From the NCBI RefSeq assembly GCF_002086115.1, contig NZ_MVHJ01000022.1, forward strand, positions 1 through 64,000: DNA of 64,000 nt, given 5' to 3'. The DNA is from Mycolicibacterium bacteremicum. GTDB lineage: Bacteria; Actinomycetota; Actinomycetes; Mycobacteriales; Mycobacteriaceae. The notes below the pieces were generated by a model, which saw only the letters and a list, made by a program, of their open reading frames with translations, did no database searches and had not been told where the DNA came from. The position numbers and the translations under genes were made by a program. This document shows positions 50,053 through 57,570 of the stretch, piece by piece (within the stretch, counting starts at the first letter, position 1; every line of letters starts with the position of its first letter).

Positions 50053-50358
50053 TCAGTCGGGCAGCCGCAGCTCGGGCTTTTCGACCTCTTCGATGTTGAC
50101 GTCCTTGAACGTGATCACCCGGACCTGCTTGACGAAGCGCGCCGGGCGGTACATGTCCCACACCCAGGCATCGGCGAGCCGCAGCTCGAAGTAGACCTCG
50201 CCGTCGGCGTTACGGGGCACCATCTCGACGCTGTTGGCCAGATAGAAACGTCGTTCGGTCTCCACCACATAGCTGAACTGCCCGACGATGTCCTTGTACT
50301 CGCGGTACAGCGAGAGCTCCATCTCGGTTTCGTACTTTTCGAGATCCTCGGCACTCAT
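50053..50358 (-). CDS. DUF2469 protein (Rv2901c-like)
   Basis: 101 residues. MSAEDLEKYETEMELSLYREYKDIVGQFSYVVETERRFYLAN is the conserved DUF2469 start, and FVKQVRVITFKDVNIEEVEKPELRLPD ends it. Highly conserved across Actinobacteria; function unknown. ATG 50358 overlaps the rnhB stop (ATGA). It corresponds to Rv2901c, marking the return of the conserved block. Confidence 0.9.
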   Translation of the reverse strand: MSAEDLEKYETEMELSLYREYKDIVGQFSYVVETERRFYLANSVEMVPRNADGEVYFELRLADAWVWDMYRPARFVKQVRVITFKDVNIEEVEKPELRLPD

Positions 50359-51089
50359 CTGCTCTGCTGTCCTTCGTCTAGGTTGTGCTCCATCATTCCC
50401 CACACGGCGTCACCATCAAAGCTGTGCGCTGTCGTGCCCAGGCCCGCGACTCGCCGCACGTTCGCAAATGAGTACCGGTGTTCCGCGCACGGCCCCAGCG
50501 CCTCCAACGCGGCCGTGTGCACCGGTGTGCTGTACCCCTTGTGCTCGGCGAAGCCGTAGCCGGGGTGCTCACCATCCATGGCGACCATCAGGCGGTCGCG
50601 GCTGACCTTGGCCAACACGCTGGCCGCGGCGATACAGGCCGCCGCGGCATCCCCACCGATCACCGGCAGCGAGGGCATCGGCAGTCCGGGGACGCGGAAG
50701 CCGTCGGAGAGCACATAGCCCGGCCGCACCGGCAGTCCCGCCACCGCCCGCCGCATGCCCTCGATGTTGGCGTGATGGACCCCGCGCCGGTCGACATCGA
50801 CCGACGGTATGAAGACGACGTGATAGGCCAGCGCATACCGGCGGATCAGTGGGTACAGCCGCTCCCGTTCGGCCTCGTTCAGCTTCTTCGAATCATCAAG
50901 CGCGGCAAGGCTGTTGAGCCGGTTGGGGCCGAGCACACAGGCCGCCACCACCAGCGGGCCGGCACACGCCCCGCGGCCGACCTCGTCGACCCCGGCGACG
51001 GGGCCGAGACCGCTGCGGTAGAGGGCCGATTCCAGCGTGCGCAGGCCGGACCTGCGGATCACGGTTCTGGGCGGCCAGCTTGCCGGCAA
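50355..51089 (-). CDS. rnhB: ribonuclease HII
   Basis: 244 residues from TTG 51089, supported by AGGAG eight bases before it and a spacing of 11 bp from the lepB stop. RNase HII removes ribonucleotides from DNA. GVDEVGRGACAGPLVVAACV carries the catalytic Asp-Glu pair; DDSKKLNEAERERLY and IGGDAAAACIAAASVLAKVSRDRLM are conserved. The C-terminal tail is short. It corresponds to Rv2902c. The open frame continues upstream into lepB without homology. Confidence 0.94.
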   Translation of the reverse strand: MPASWPPRTVIRRSGLRTLESALYRSGLGPVAGVDEVGRGACAGPLVVAACVLGPNRLNSLAALDDSKKLNEAERERLYPLIRRYALAYHVVFIPSVDVDRRGVHHANIEGMRRAVAGLPVRPGYVLSDGFRVPGLPMPSLPVIGGDAAAACIAAASVLAKVSRDRLMVAMDGEHPGYGFAEHKGYSTPVHTAALEALGPCAEHRYSFANVRRVAGLGTTAHSFDGDAVWGMMEHNLDEGQQSR

Positions 51090-51100
51090 GACAGCGACTC

Positions 51101-51925
51101 CTAGTCGGCGGCCTGCGGGGCCGTCTGCGGATTCACGCTGTCCACGCCACCCCAGCGACCGGGCGGCCACGCGATGAACCGGGCCTTGCCGATGACGTTG
51201 TCGACCGGGATGGTGCCCGCCTCCGGATCACCGGTGCAGATCAAGCCGCGCTGGGCGTCCTGCGGCAGGTTCGAGCATCGCGACCGCGAATCCGCGGAGT
51301 GCGTACGGTTGTCGCCCATCACCCACAGCTTGCCCTCGGGCACCGTGACCGGGCCGAATTCGTTGCCCAGACACGGGTACACCTCGGTGTCGGCGTTCAT
51401 GGTGGTCGGGTCGAGATAGGGCTCGTTGAGCTTCTTGCCGTCGACGGTGAGACCGGTGGCCGCACGGCATTGCACGGTCTGACCGCCGACCGCGATGACG
51501 CGCTTGACCAGATCATTCTCATCGGGCGGGACGAAGCCGACGAACGACAGCGCATTCTGCACCCAGCGGATCGCAGTGTTGTCCGATCGGATCGACTTGT
51601 AGCCGATGTTCCAATTGGGCGGACCCTTGAACACGACGACATCGCCCGGCTCGGGCTCGGTGAACCGATAGGTGAGCTTGTCGACCATGATCCGGTCGCC
51701 CACGCAGCCCGGGCAGCCGTGCAGCGTCGGCTGCATCGACTCCGACGGGATCAGGTACGGACGGGCCACGAAGGTCAGCATCACGTAGTAGAGCACCAGC
51801 GCGATGGTGACCAGGATGGCGCCTTCACGCAGCGCGCCGCCCTTTTTCTTCGGCTTCGGCTGCTCGTCACCGTCGGTGTCGGCGCCCGGAGCGGGCTGGG
51901 CGATGTCCTCGGCGTCGTCGGTCAC
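51101..51925 (-). CDS. lepB: type I signal peptidase
   Basis: 274 residues from GTG 51925. It cleaves signal peptides of exported proteins. One N-terminal membrane helix (REGAILVTIALVLYYVMLTFVA) is followed by YLIPSESMQPTL with the nucleophilic Ser, DLVKRVIAVGG with the general-base Lys, and LWVMGDNRTHSADSRSR. A cytoplasmic charged segment (PKPKKKGG) precedes the helix. It corresponds to Rv2903c and lies between rplS and rnhB. Confidence 0.96.
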   Translation of the reverse strand: MTDDAEDIAQPAPGADTDGDEQPKPKKKGGALREGAILVTIALVLYYVMLTFVARPYLIPSESMQPTLHGCPGCVGDRIMVDKLTYRFTEPEPGDVVVFKGPPNWNIGYKSIRSDNTAIRWVQNALSFVGFVPPDENDLVKRVIAVGGQTVQCRAATGLTVDGKKLNEPYLDPTTMNADTEVYPCLGNEFGPVTVPEGKLWVMGDNRTHSADSRSRCSNLPQDAQRGLICTGDPEAGTIPVDNVIGKARFIAWPPGRWGGVDSVNPQTAPQAAD

Positions 51926-51995
51926 GGCATCAGGGTAGCCAGCGCGGCTGTGAGCCGGACCGGCAGGCGTGTCGGGATGACCACACGGGTCAGCG

Positions 51996-52337
51996 TCAGC
52001 GCTTTTCCTTGATCTTGGCCTTCTTGCCACGCAGCTCGCGCAGGTAGTACAGCTTGGCGCGACGGACGTCACCGCGGGTGGCGACATCGATGTGATCGAT
52101 GTTGGGCGAGTGCACCGGGAAGGTCCGCTCGACGCCGACGCCGTAGCTTTCCTTGCGCACGGTGAAGGTCTCGCGGATACCGCCACCCTGGCGACGGATC
52201 ACGACGCCCTTGAAGACCTGGATGCGCTCCTTGGAACCCTCGATGACCTTGACGTGCACGTTGACGGTGTCGCCGGGGCCGAATGCCGGGATGTCGTCGC
52301 GCAGCGACGCCTGGTCGACGAAGTCAAGCGTGTTCAT
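51996..52337 (-). CDS. rplS: 50S ribosomal protein L19
   Basis: 113 residues, standard length. VDQASLRDDIPAFGPGDTVNVHVKVIEGSKERIQVFKGVVI and SYGVGVERTFPVHSPNIDHI are the L19 blocks. It heads the rplS-lepB-rnhB-DUF2469 group. A leader of about 130 nt is suggested by the GCACAAT motif upstream. Confidence 0.97.
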   Translation of the reverse strand: MNTLDFVDQASLRDDIPAFGPGDTVNVHVKVIEGSKERIQVFKGVVIRRQGGGIRETFTVRKESYGVGVERTFPVHSPNIDHIDVATRGDVRRAKLYYLRELRGKKAKIKEKR

Positions 52338-52657
52338 CGGTGACTCTTCCTTGCTGTGGGCGGCTCTTCGCGGGCGGCGTTGTGGTCACGCAGCCGAGCC
52401 GACGTATTCGGGCGGATCTGACTTGGTGTGCCGGGCAGCAGAGAAGGACCCTGCGCAGGCAACTGCTCAATTGTGCCAGACAAGGCGCAGCAGGCGAAAT
52501 CGCGCCCGATCCGGTCGGCCGAACACGCCCCCGCCGGGTCCGCGGCCGCGGCGGATGCGGATTAGGCTACCCGGGACCGGGGTAGAGGACTCGTCATCGT
52601 GGCCGGGACCTCCCCCGCCCCACCAGTCGTGTCGGACCAGTGATCTCGGAGGATTGC
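52338..52657. other. gap between rplS and lppW-like gene
   Basis: A 320-bp divergent gap. On the minus strand TCTGGCACAAT (52470-52480) recurs upstream of rpsP at nearly the same distance and is a promoter candidate for rplS. On the plus strand GGAGG lies five bases before the lppW ATG. I see no coding frame or RNA gene. Confidence 0.35.
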
Positions 52658-53599
52658 ATGCCGCGGCCGTCGAACGCTCTGCAGATGGCCCTGGCCGCGG
52701 CGTGTGCGACAACTCTGCTCGCGGGATGCGAGGCCCGCGGCTACAGCGCGCCGCCGGCCTCGCCGGCCGCACCGCAGCTCACCGTCGTCGCACCGCTGGC
52801 CACCTCTGCCCCACTGCCGGAGGCACCGCCCCATCAGCCGGCCGCCACCTTCGACGGCATACAGGGCCGCGTGAACAAGGCCAGTGCCGACGCCGCCGCG
52901 GCCGGCGCCGACCTCACCGTCGCAATCCTGGACCGCAATACCGGTCAGGTAATCACCAACGGTGTGCCGGACACGGTGGCCATCGCCTCGGTGGTCAAAC
53001 TCTTCATCGCCGACGACCTGTTGTTGCAGGAGGCCCGCGGCGAGACCGAACTGAGCCCCGAGGACCGGGTCATGCTCGATGTGATGCTGCGGTCCTCGGA
53101 TGACAGTGCGGCCGAGGTGTTCTGGAATCGCAGCGGCGGCAGCGACATCATCGACCGTGTCGTCGACCGCTACGGGTTGACCTCGACCAGGGCGCCCGGC
53201 AACGGCCGGTGGTTCAACACCATCAGTACGGTCACCGATCTGGTGCGCTACTACGACGAGCTGTTGGCCGGCACCGGTGGGCTGCCGCCGGAACGCGCCA
53301 GCATCATCATGGCCAACCTGTCGCAGTCCACCCCCACCGCGCCCGACGGCATGGTGCCCGGCGGGGTGTACCCGCAGCGGTTCGGCATTCCCGAGGGGGT
53401 GCCCGCCGAACCGGTCGCGGTCAAGCAGGGCTGGATGTGCTGTGTGGGCGCCGACTGGATGCACCTGTCGACCGGGGTGATCGGCCCGGACCGGCGGTTC
53501 GTGATGGCGATCAGCTCGATGCAGGCCACCGGCGCCGATGAGGCCCGTCGCACGATCACCGAGGCGGTGCAGACGATCTTCCCGGGCGGACACCTCTAG
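52658..53599 (+). CDS. lipoprotein with class A beta-lactamase-like fold (LppW-like)
   Basis: 313 residues. The signal peptide ends in a lipobox LLAGC, and a Pro/Ala-rich spacer follows. The core holds SVVKLF in IASVVKLFIAD, which matches the SxxK motif, and SDDSAAEVFW, which would be SxN-like. No clear KTG triad is seen, so activity as a beta-lactamase or DD-peptidase is doubtful. It corresponds in place and pattern to Rv2905 (LppW). ATG 52658 has GGAGG five bases upstream; an ATG at 52640 is an in-frame alternative. Confidence 0.82.
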   Translation: MPRPSNALQMALAAACATTLLAGCEARGYSAPPASPAAPQLTVVAPLATSAPLPEAPPHQPAATFDGIQGRVNKASADAAAAGADLTVAILDRNTGQVITNGVPDTVAIASVVKLFIADDLLLQEARGETELSPEDRVMLDVMLRSSDDSAAEVFWNRSGGSDIIDRVVDRYGLTSTRAPGNGRWFNTISTVTDLVRYYDELLAGTGGLPPERASIIMANLSQSTPTAPDGMVPGGVYPQRFGIPEGVPAEPVAVKQGWMCCVGADWMHLSTGVIGPDRRFVMAISSMQATGADEARRTITEAVQTIFPGGHL

Positions 53600-53611
53600 G
53601 GCTCAGGCTTG

Positions 53612-53702
53612 CCCGTCGCTTCACTCGCGCCCAGCAATTCCCCCGTCGCTTCGCTCGCCCCCAGCAATTCCCCCGTCGCTTCACTCGCGCCCCAGCAAAT
53701 CC
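53612..53702. repeat. three tandem copies of a 30-bp unit across the trmD stop
   Basis: Copies lie at 53612-53641, 53642-53671 and 53672-53702, the last with one extra base. The unit begins CCCGTCGCTTC(A/G)CTCGC and ends CAGCAATTCC. Differences between copies are single substitutions. The trmD stop codon (53681-53683) lies in the third copy. Read on the minus strand in another frame it would encode ASEATGELLG repeats. It is a minisatellite, not an array of CRISPR type (no spacers). Confidence 0.85.
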
Positions 53703-54364
53703 GGCCTGCGCTCGCGCGTGCGCTGCACCGACTGCTCGTGACGCCAGGCGGCGATCTTCGCGTGATCGCCCGAGAGCAACACCGACGGGACTTCCAGCTC
53801 ACGCCAGACCGGCGGCCGGGTGTAGCTCGGGCCCTCCAGCAGGCCGTCGGAGTGCGAGTCCTCGCGATGAGACGCGGGATTGCCGAGGACATCGGGTATC
53901 AGCCGGACAACGGCCTCGATCATGACCAGCGCGGCGGATTCACCACCGGCCAACACGTAGTCGCCGATGGAGACCTCCTCCACCCGCATCCGCCGTGCCG
54001 CGTCATCGGCCACGCGCTGATCAATACCCTCATAGCGGCCGCAGGCAAACACCAGGTGGTTCTCGACGCTCCACCGCTGCGCGGTCGCCTGCGTGAACGG
54101 CCTGCCCGCCGGGGTGGGTACCACCAGCAAAGAATCCGGTGTGCAGACCTCATCGAGGGCCGCACCCCAGACCGGGGCCTTCATCACCATGCCGGGACCG
54201 CCGCCGTAGGGCGAGTCATCGACCGACCGGTGCACATCGTGGGTCCAGCGCCGTAGATCGTGCACCCCGAGTTCGAGAATTCCGGCCGCAATTGCCTTGC
54301 CCGGCAACGCTTGTTGCAGCGCGTCCAGGTACGCGGGAAAAATCGTGATGACGTCCAGCCGCAT
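53681..54364 (-). CDS. trmD: tRNA (guanine(37)-N1)-methyltransferase
   Basis: 227 residues. TrmD methylates G37 of tRNAs to prevent frameshifting. MRLDVITIFPAYLDALQQAL is the N-terminus. The SPOUT knot shows FACGRYEGIDQRV and VEEVSIGDYVLAGGESAALVMIEAV; VLGNPASHREDSHSDGLLEGPSYTRP is the linker. ATG 54364 lies 4 bp after the rimM stop. The C-terminal residues fall inside the 30-bp repeat, so the last four or five residues may vary between strains. It corresponds to Rv2906c. Confidence 0.96.
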   Translation of the reverse strand: MRLDVITIFPAYLDALQQALPGKAIAAGILELGVHDLRRWTHDVHRSVDDSPYGGGPGMVMKAPVWGAALDEVCTPDSLLVVPTPAGRPFTQATAQRWSVENHLVFACGRYEGIDQRVADDAARRMRVEEVSIGDYVLAGGESAALVMIEAVVRLIPDVLGNPASHREDSHSDGLLEGPSYTRPPVWRELEVPSVLLSGDHAKIAAWRHEQSVQRTRERRPDLLGRE

Positions 54365-54368
54365 GTCG

Positions 54369-54896
54369 CTACAGATCTTCGATGTTGAGCAGACCGTCGG
54401 GCGGATCGATGTCGACCGTTCCGTCGGCCAGCGAGACCGCGGTGACGATGGCGCTGACGAACGGCACCAGCACCTCGGCACCCTCGGGAGTCTTGACCGA
54501 CAGCAGCTCCCCGGCCGTGGTGTGCAGCACCTCGGTCACGGTGCCGACGGCGGTCCCGTCGACGGTCCGCACGGCCAGGCCCTCGAGCTGGTGGTCGTAG
54601 AACTCGTCGGGGTCCTCGATGGGCGGCAGGTCGGCGGACTCCACCACGAAAAGGGTGCCGCGCAGATCATCGGCGGCGTTGCGGTCGGAGACGCCGGTCA
54701 ACCGCACCAGCAGTCGACCGGCGTGCTCACGCACCGTTTCGATGACATAGGCCCGCTCCGGGCCACCGCGCGGTTTGCGTCCGCGCAGCGCCGCACCCGG
54801 GGCAAAGCGTCGCGCCGGATCATCGGTGCGGACCTCCACGACGATCTCACCGGTGACACCATGTGCCTTGGCGACCCGCCCGATGACCAGCTCCAT
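54369..54896 (-). CDS. rimM: 16S rRNA processing protein RimM
   Basis: 175 residues. RimM aids 30S head assembly and binds S19. MELVIGRVAKAHGVTGEIVVEVRTDDPARRF is the N-terminal barrel, GTLFVVESADLPPIEDPDEFYDHQLEGL the family block, and the PRC-barrel C-domain follows (VTEVLHTTAGELLSV). It lies 4 bp after the KH gene stop and 4 bp before trmD, the standard rpsP-KH-rimM-trmD order (Rv2907c). Confidence 0.95.
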   Translation of the reverse strand: MELVIGRVAKAHGVTGEIVVEVRTDDPARRFAPGAALRGRKPRGGPERAYVIETVREHAGRLLVRLTGVSDRNAADDLRGTLFVVESADLPPIEDPDEFYDHQLEGLAVRTVDGTAVGTVTEVLHTTAGELLSVKTPEGAEVLVPFVSAIVTAVSLADGTVDIDPPDGLLNIEDL

Positions 54897-54900
54897 GACG

Positions 54901-55143
54901 CTACTGGTCGGTGTCCACCACGTCGACGCGGATGCCGCGGCCACCGATCCCGGCGACCAGCGTGCGCAGTGCGGTCGCCGTGCGACCGCCGCGCCCGATG
55001 ACCTTGCCCAGGTCATCGGGGTGCACGTGCACCTCGACGGTGCGTCCGCGCCGGTTGGTGACCATGTCGACGCGGACATCGTCGGGGTTGTCGACGATCC
55101 CGCGCACCAGGTGCTCTACGGCGTCGACGACGACGGAGCTCAT
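54901..55143 (-). CDS. KH-domain RNA-binding protein (KhpA-like)
   Basis: 80 residues forming a single KH domain: VVVDAVEHLVRGIVDNPDDVRVDMVTNRRGRTVEVHV and the GxxG-type loop in DDLGKVIGRGGRTATALRTLV. It binds RNA, and in other Gram-positives the homologue KhpA pairs with KhpB. The stop is 4 bp upstream of rimM and its ATG overlaps rpsP by ATGA (Rv2908c). Confidence 0.94.
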   Translation of the reverse strand: MSSVVVDAVEHLVRGIVDNPDDVRVDMVTNRRGRTVEVHVHPDDLGKVIGRGGRTATALRTLVAGIGGRGIRVDVVDTDQ

Positions 55144-55592
55144 TCGGCGGCGGGCTCTTCGGCGGGAGCCTCAGCCGCGTCGGCAGCCGCCTCGTCGGCC
55201 TTCGGGGCCTTCTTCTTCTTCTGGGTCACGGCCTGGCCGGCGGGCGCATCATCGGCGGCGGCCAGCGCGGCGTTGAAGAGATCCAGCTTCGACGGCTTGG
55301 GCTCCTTGACCTTCAGGGTGCCCTCAGCGCCCGGCAGGCCCTTGAACTTCTGCCAGTCGCCGGTGATCTTCAGCAGCGCCAGGACGGGCTCGGTGGGCTG
55401 GGCGCCGACGCCCAGCCAGTACTGCGCACGCTCGGAGTCGATCTCGATCAGGCTCGGCTCTTCCTTCGGGTGGTAGCGGCCGATGACCTCGATGGAGCGG
55501 CCGTCGCGGCGGTTACGCGCGTCGGCGACGGCGATGCGGTACTGGGGATTGCGGATCTTGCCCAACCGGGTGAGCTTGATTTTGACAGCCAT
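55140..55592 (-). CDS. rpsP: 30S ribosomal protein S16
   Basis: 150 residues. MAVKIKLTRLGKIRNPQYRIAVADARNRRDGRSIEVIGRYHP is the S16 core. The remaining 70 residues include the C-terminal actinobacterial extension rich in Ala/Glu/Lys. It heads the rpsP-KH-rimM-trmD operon (Rv2909c). TCTGGCACAAT lies about 126 bp upstream on the minus strand. Confidence 0.97.
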   Translation of the reverse strand: MAVKIKLTRLGKIRNPQYRIAVADARNRRDGRSIEVIGRYHPKEEPSLIEIDSERAQYWLGVGAQPTEPVLALLKITGDWQKFKGLPGAEGTLKVKEPKPSKLDLFNAALAAADDAPAGQAVTQKKKKAPKADEAAADAAEAPAEEPAAE

Positions 55593-55838
55593 GAATCACT
55601 CCTGTGCTTGCCACGCTGCAATGCGGCGATCTCCGGCGGGATGCCGGGATCCGGTTTTGCCTTACGTGTGTGACCGCCGCGCGGCGCATCTAACGAGTCG
55701 CGTACGGACAGCCGATCATTGTGCCAGAACGGCCGGGGCGTGCCCAAATCCCGCCGCACTCTGCGCCAGTGACCGTGTCCGTACACCGACACGCCGTACC
55801 CGATGACACTTTGGGGTCGCTCGCAGCGTCGATCCGGC

Positions 55839-56258
55839 TCAGACGACCCGGTCGAAGCACTTCTCCTCGACGCGCTTGGTCATCCGCCAGCCATCGGCGG
55901 TGCGGATGAACTCGTCGTCGTACCAGAGCCCACAGAACAGCACCTGGGCGTCGTCACCGCCCAGCACCATCGGGTTGAAGCAGAGCGTGCGCGCGGTCGC
56001 GGTGTCACCGGTGGTGCGGACGTCGAAGTTGCCCAGCATGTGCGCATACGCCGGGAAGTTCGGCAGCACCTGAGCCAGCCAGGCCTTCACCTCCGGGTAA
56101 TGGCCGTCGATGCCGCCCATGGCCCGGTAGTCGATATAGGCGTCGACGGTGAACACCTGGTCGAGGTCGTCGAACCGGCGCGCGTCGATCGCCGTCGAGT
56201 ACGCCACCAGGAGCTGCTGGATTTCGAGGCGGTCGGAGATCTCTTCGATGCTCAGCAC
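55839..56258 (-). CDS. SnoaL-like / NTF2-fold protein (Rv2910c-like)
   Basis: 139 residues from GTG 56258. SIEEISDRLEIQQLLVAYSTAIDARRFDDLDQVFTVDAYIDYRAMGGIDGHYPEV and NFPAYAHMLGNFDVRTTGDTATARTLCFNPMVL match Rv2910c as I recall it. NTF2 fold; function unknown. The frame is open to 56351 but would overlap the M42 peptidase stop at 56278, so the GTG is chosen. In M. tuberculosis the next gene is dacB2; here the NAGGN cluster intervenes. Confidence 0.85.
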   Translation of the reverse strand: MLSIEEISDRLEIQQLLVAYSTAIDARRFDDLDQVFTVDAYIDYRAMGGIDGHYPEVKAWLAQVLPNFPAYAHMLGNFDVRTTGDTATARTLCFNPMVLGGDDAQVLFCGLWYDDEFIRTADGWRMTKRVEEKCFDRVV

Positions 56259-56277
56259 GCTCCGATTGAACCATCCG

Positions 56278-57519
56278 TCACTGCTGGCCGGCGGGACCTT
56301 CCGAAGGAGGCCAGTGCTCCCCCGACCATTCGCCGGGTTCGGTGTGGTCACCGCGCGACAGTGGCACCCACTGCTCGGTCGGCGCCGGCTGCTTCGAGGA
56401 CGGGAAGTCGCGCAGCTTGCCGGTGGGATGGGCGTCCCACTTGGCGAACGTCAATGGGGTCTGCAGCCAGGCGAACAGCAGGTTGTACACGCCTTCCAGC
56501 GAGTCGATGTGGGTGCGCTCCCAGCCGTGGCTGCCGTCCAGCCCGAAACCGACCAGGGCTGCCCGGGTGTTGGCACCGGCCTCGATGGCGGCTGCCGCAT
56601 CGGAGCGGTAGTAGCGGAAAACGTCACGCGCATGCGGGATCTGGCGTTCCTCGGCGAGCCTGCACAGCTTGCGCGTGAGGTGATAGTCGAACGGGCCGTG
56701 CAGGTCGGCCATCGGGATGGTGACACCGTCTTCGAGGGAGTGCTGCCCGGGGGCACACACCGCGTTGTCGACCGAGACCAGTTCGGCGACATCGGGGTCC
56801 AGCCCGTGGCTGGCGCCGTGGCCGACCTCCTCGGTGATGGTCACCATGATGGTGGTCTTGTGCGGCAGCACGATCTGCTGTTCGGCGACGGTCTTGGCCA
56901 GCGCCAGCGCGACGGCGACCCCGGCCTTGCCGTCGAGGTGTCGCGAGACGATGTAACCGTCGGCGGTCAGCTCCGGTGCGGCGATGAGTGCGACGAAGTC
57001 ACCGACGTGGAAGCCGAGGCGCTCCAGGTCGGCGCGGCTGGTCACCTTCCGGTCGATACGCACCTCGACGTGCTCCCACTCGGTGGGCTGGGTGTCGATC
57101 TCGTCGCCGAACGCATGTCCAGATGCCTTGAGCGGCATGACCGTTCCGGTGAAGAACTCGTCGGCGTCATCGGTGAAGATGCGCACCCGCGCGCCGGTGG
57201 CGAAACGCGCCGAGAACGTGCCGACCGGGATCAGCTCCAGGCGGCCGTTGTCCTTGAGGTCGCGGACCATGCAGCCGATGGTGTCGGCGTGCACCACCAC
57301 CGCGCGATCGGTGGTGGCGGATTCGCCGGGCAGCACCGCGGTGAGCGCGCCCCGGCGGGTGAGGGTGAACGGCACCCCGATCTCGGTGAGCGTGTCGCCG
57401 ATGAGCTGCATCACCGCGTCGGTGCGACCTGACGGACTGGGTGTCTGCAGCAGCCCCAGCAGCGTGTCGATCATCCACGCCCTGGTCTCTTCCGGCATCA
57501 CCGCACGTTCGGACACCAT
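56278..57519 (-). CDS. NAGGN-associated M42 family aminopeptidase
   Basis: 413 residues. The M42 zinc-peptidase blocks are present: VVVHADTIGCMVRDLKDNGRLELIPVG (first zinc His/Asp), ITEEVGHGASHGL (Glu-Glu), and VRDVFRYYRSDAAAAIEAGANTRAALVGFGLDGSHGWERTH. In other bacteria this peptidase accompanies the NAGGN synthetic pair; its substrate may be the dipeptide or its turnover products. The M42 start (57519) is 52 bp after the ngg stop. The C-terminal 40 residues are Pro/Gly-rich and unusual. Confidence 0.9.
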   Translation of the reverse strand: MVSERAVMPEETRAWMIDTLLGLLQTPSPSGRTDAVMQLIGDTLTEIGVPFTLTRRGALTAVLPGESATTDRAVVVHADTIGCMVRDLKDNGRLELIPVGTFSARFATGARVRIFTDDADEFFTGTVMPLKASGHAFGDEIDTQPTEWEHVEVRIDRKVTSRADLERLGFHVGDFVALIAAPELTADGYIVSRHLDGKAGVAVALALAKTVAEQQIVLPHKTTIMVTITEEVGHGASHGLDPDVAELVSVDNAVCAPGQHSLEDGVTIPMADLHGPFDYHLTRKLCRLAEERQIPHARDVFRYYRSDAAAAIEAGANTRAALVGFGLDGSHGWERTHIDSLEGVYNLLFAWLQTPLTFAKWDAHPTGKLRDFPSSKQPAPTEQWVPLSRGDHTEPGEWSGEHWPPSEGPAGQQ

Positions 57520-57570
57520 GCCTCCTTCTCAAGCATCGTTTGCGGGGCGGCGACGCGCCCCGGGCCACAC

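Noticed and set aside
53612..53702. CRISPR-like array
   Set aside because: Units abut directly with no spacers and there are no cas genes; it is a minisatellite.
53596..53892. Frame with ASEATGELLG repeats
   Set aside because: It is the trmD region in another frame; the repeats are a property of the DNA tandem unit.
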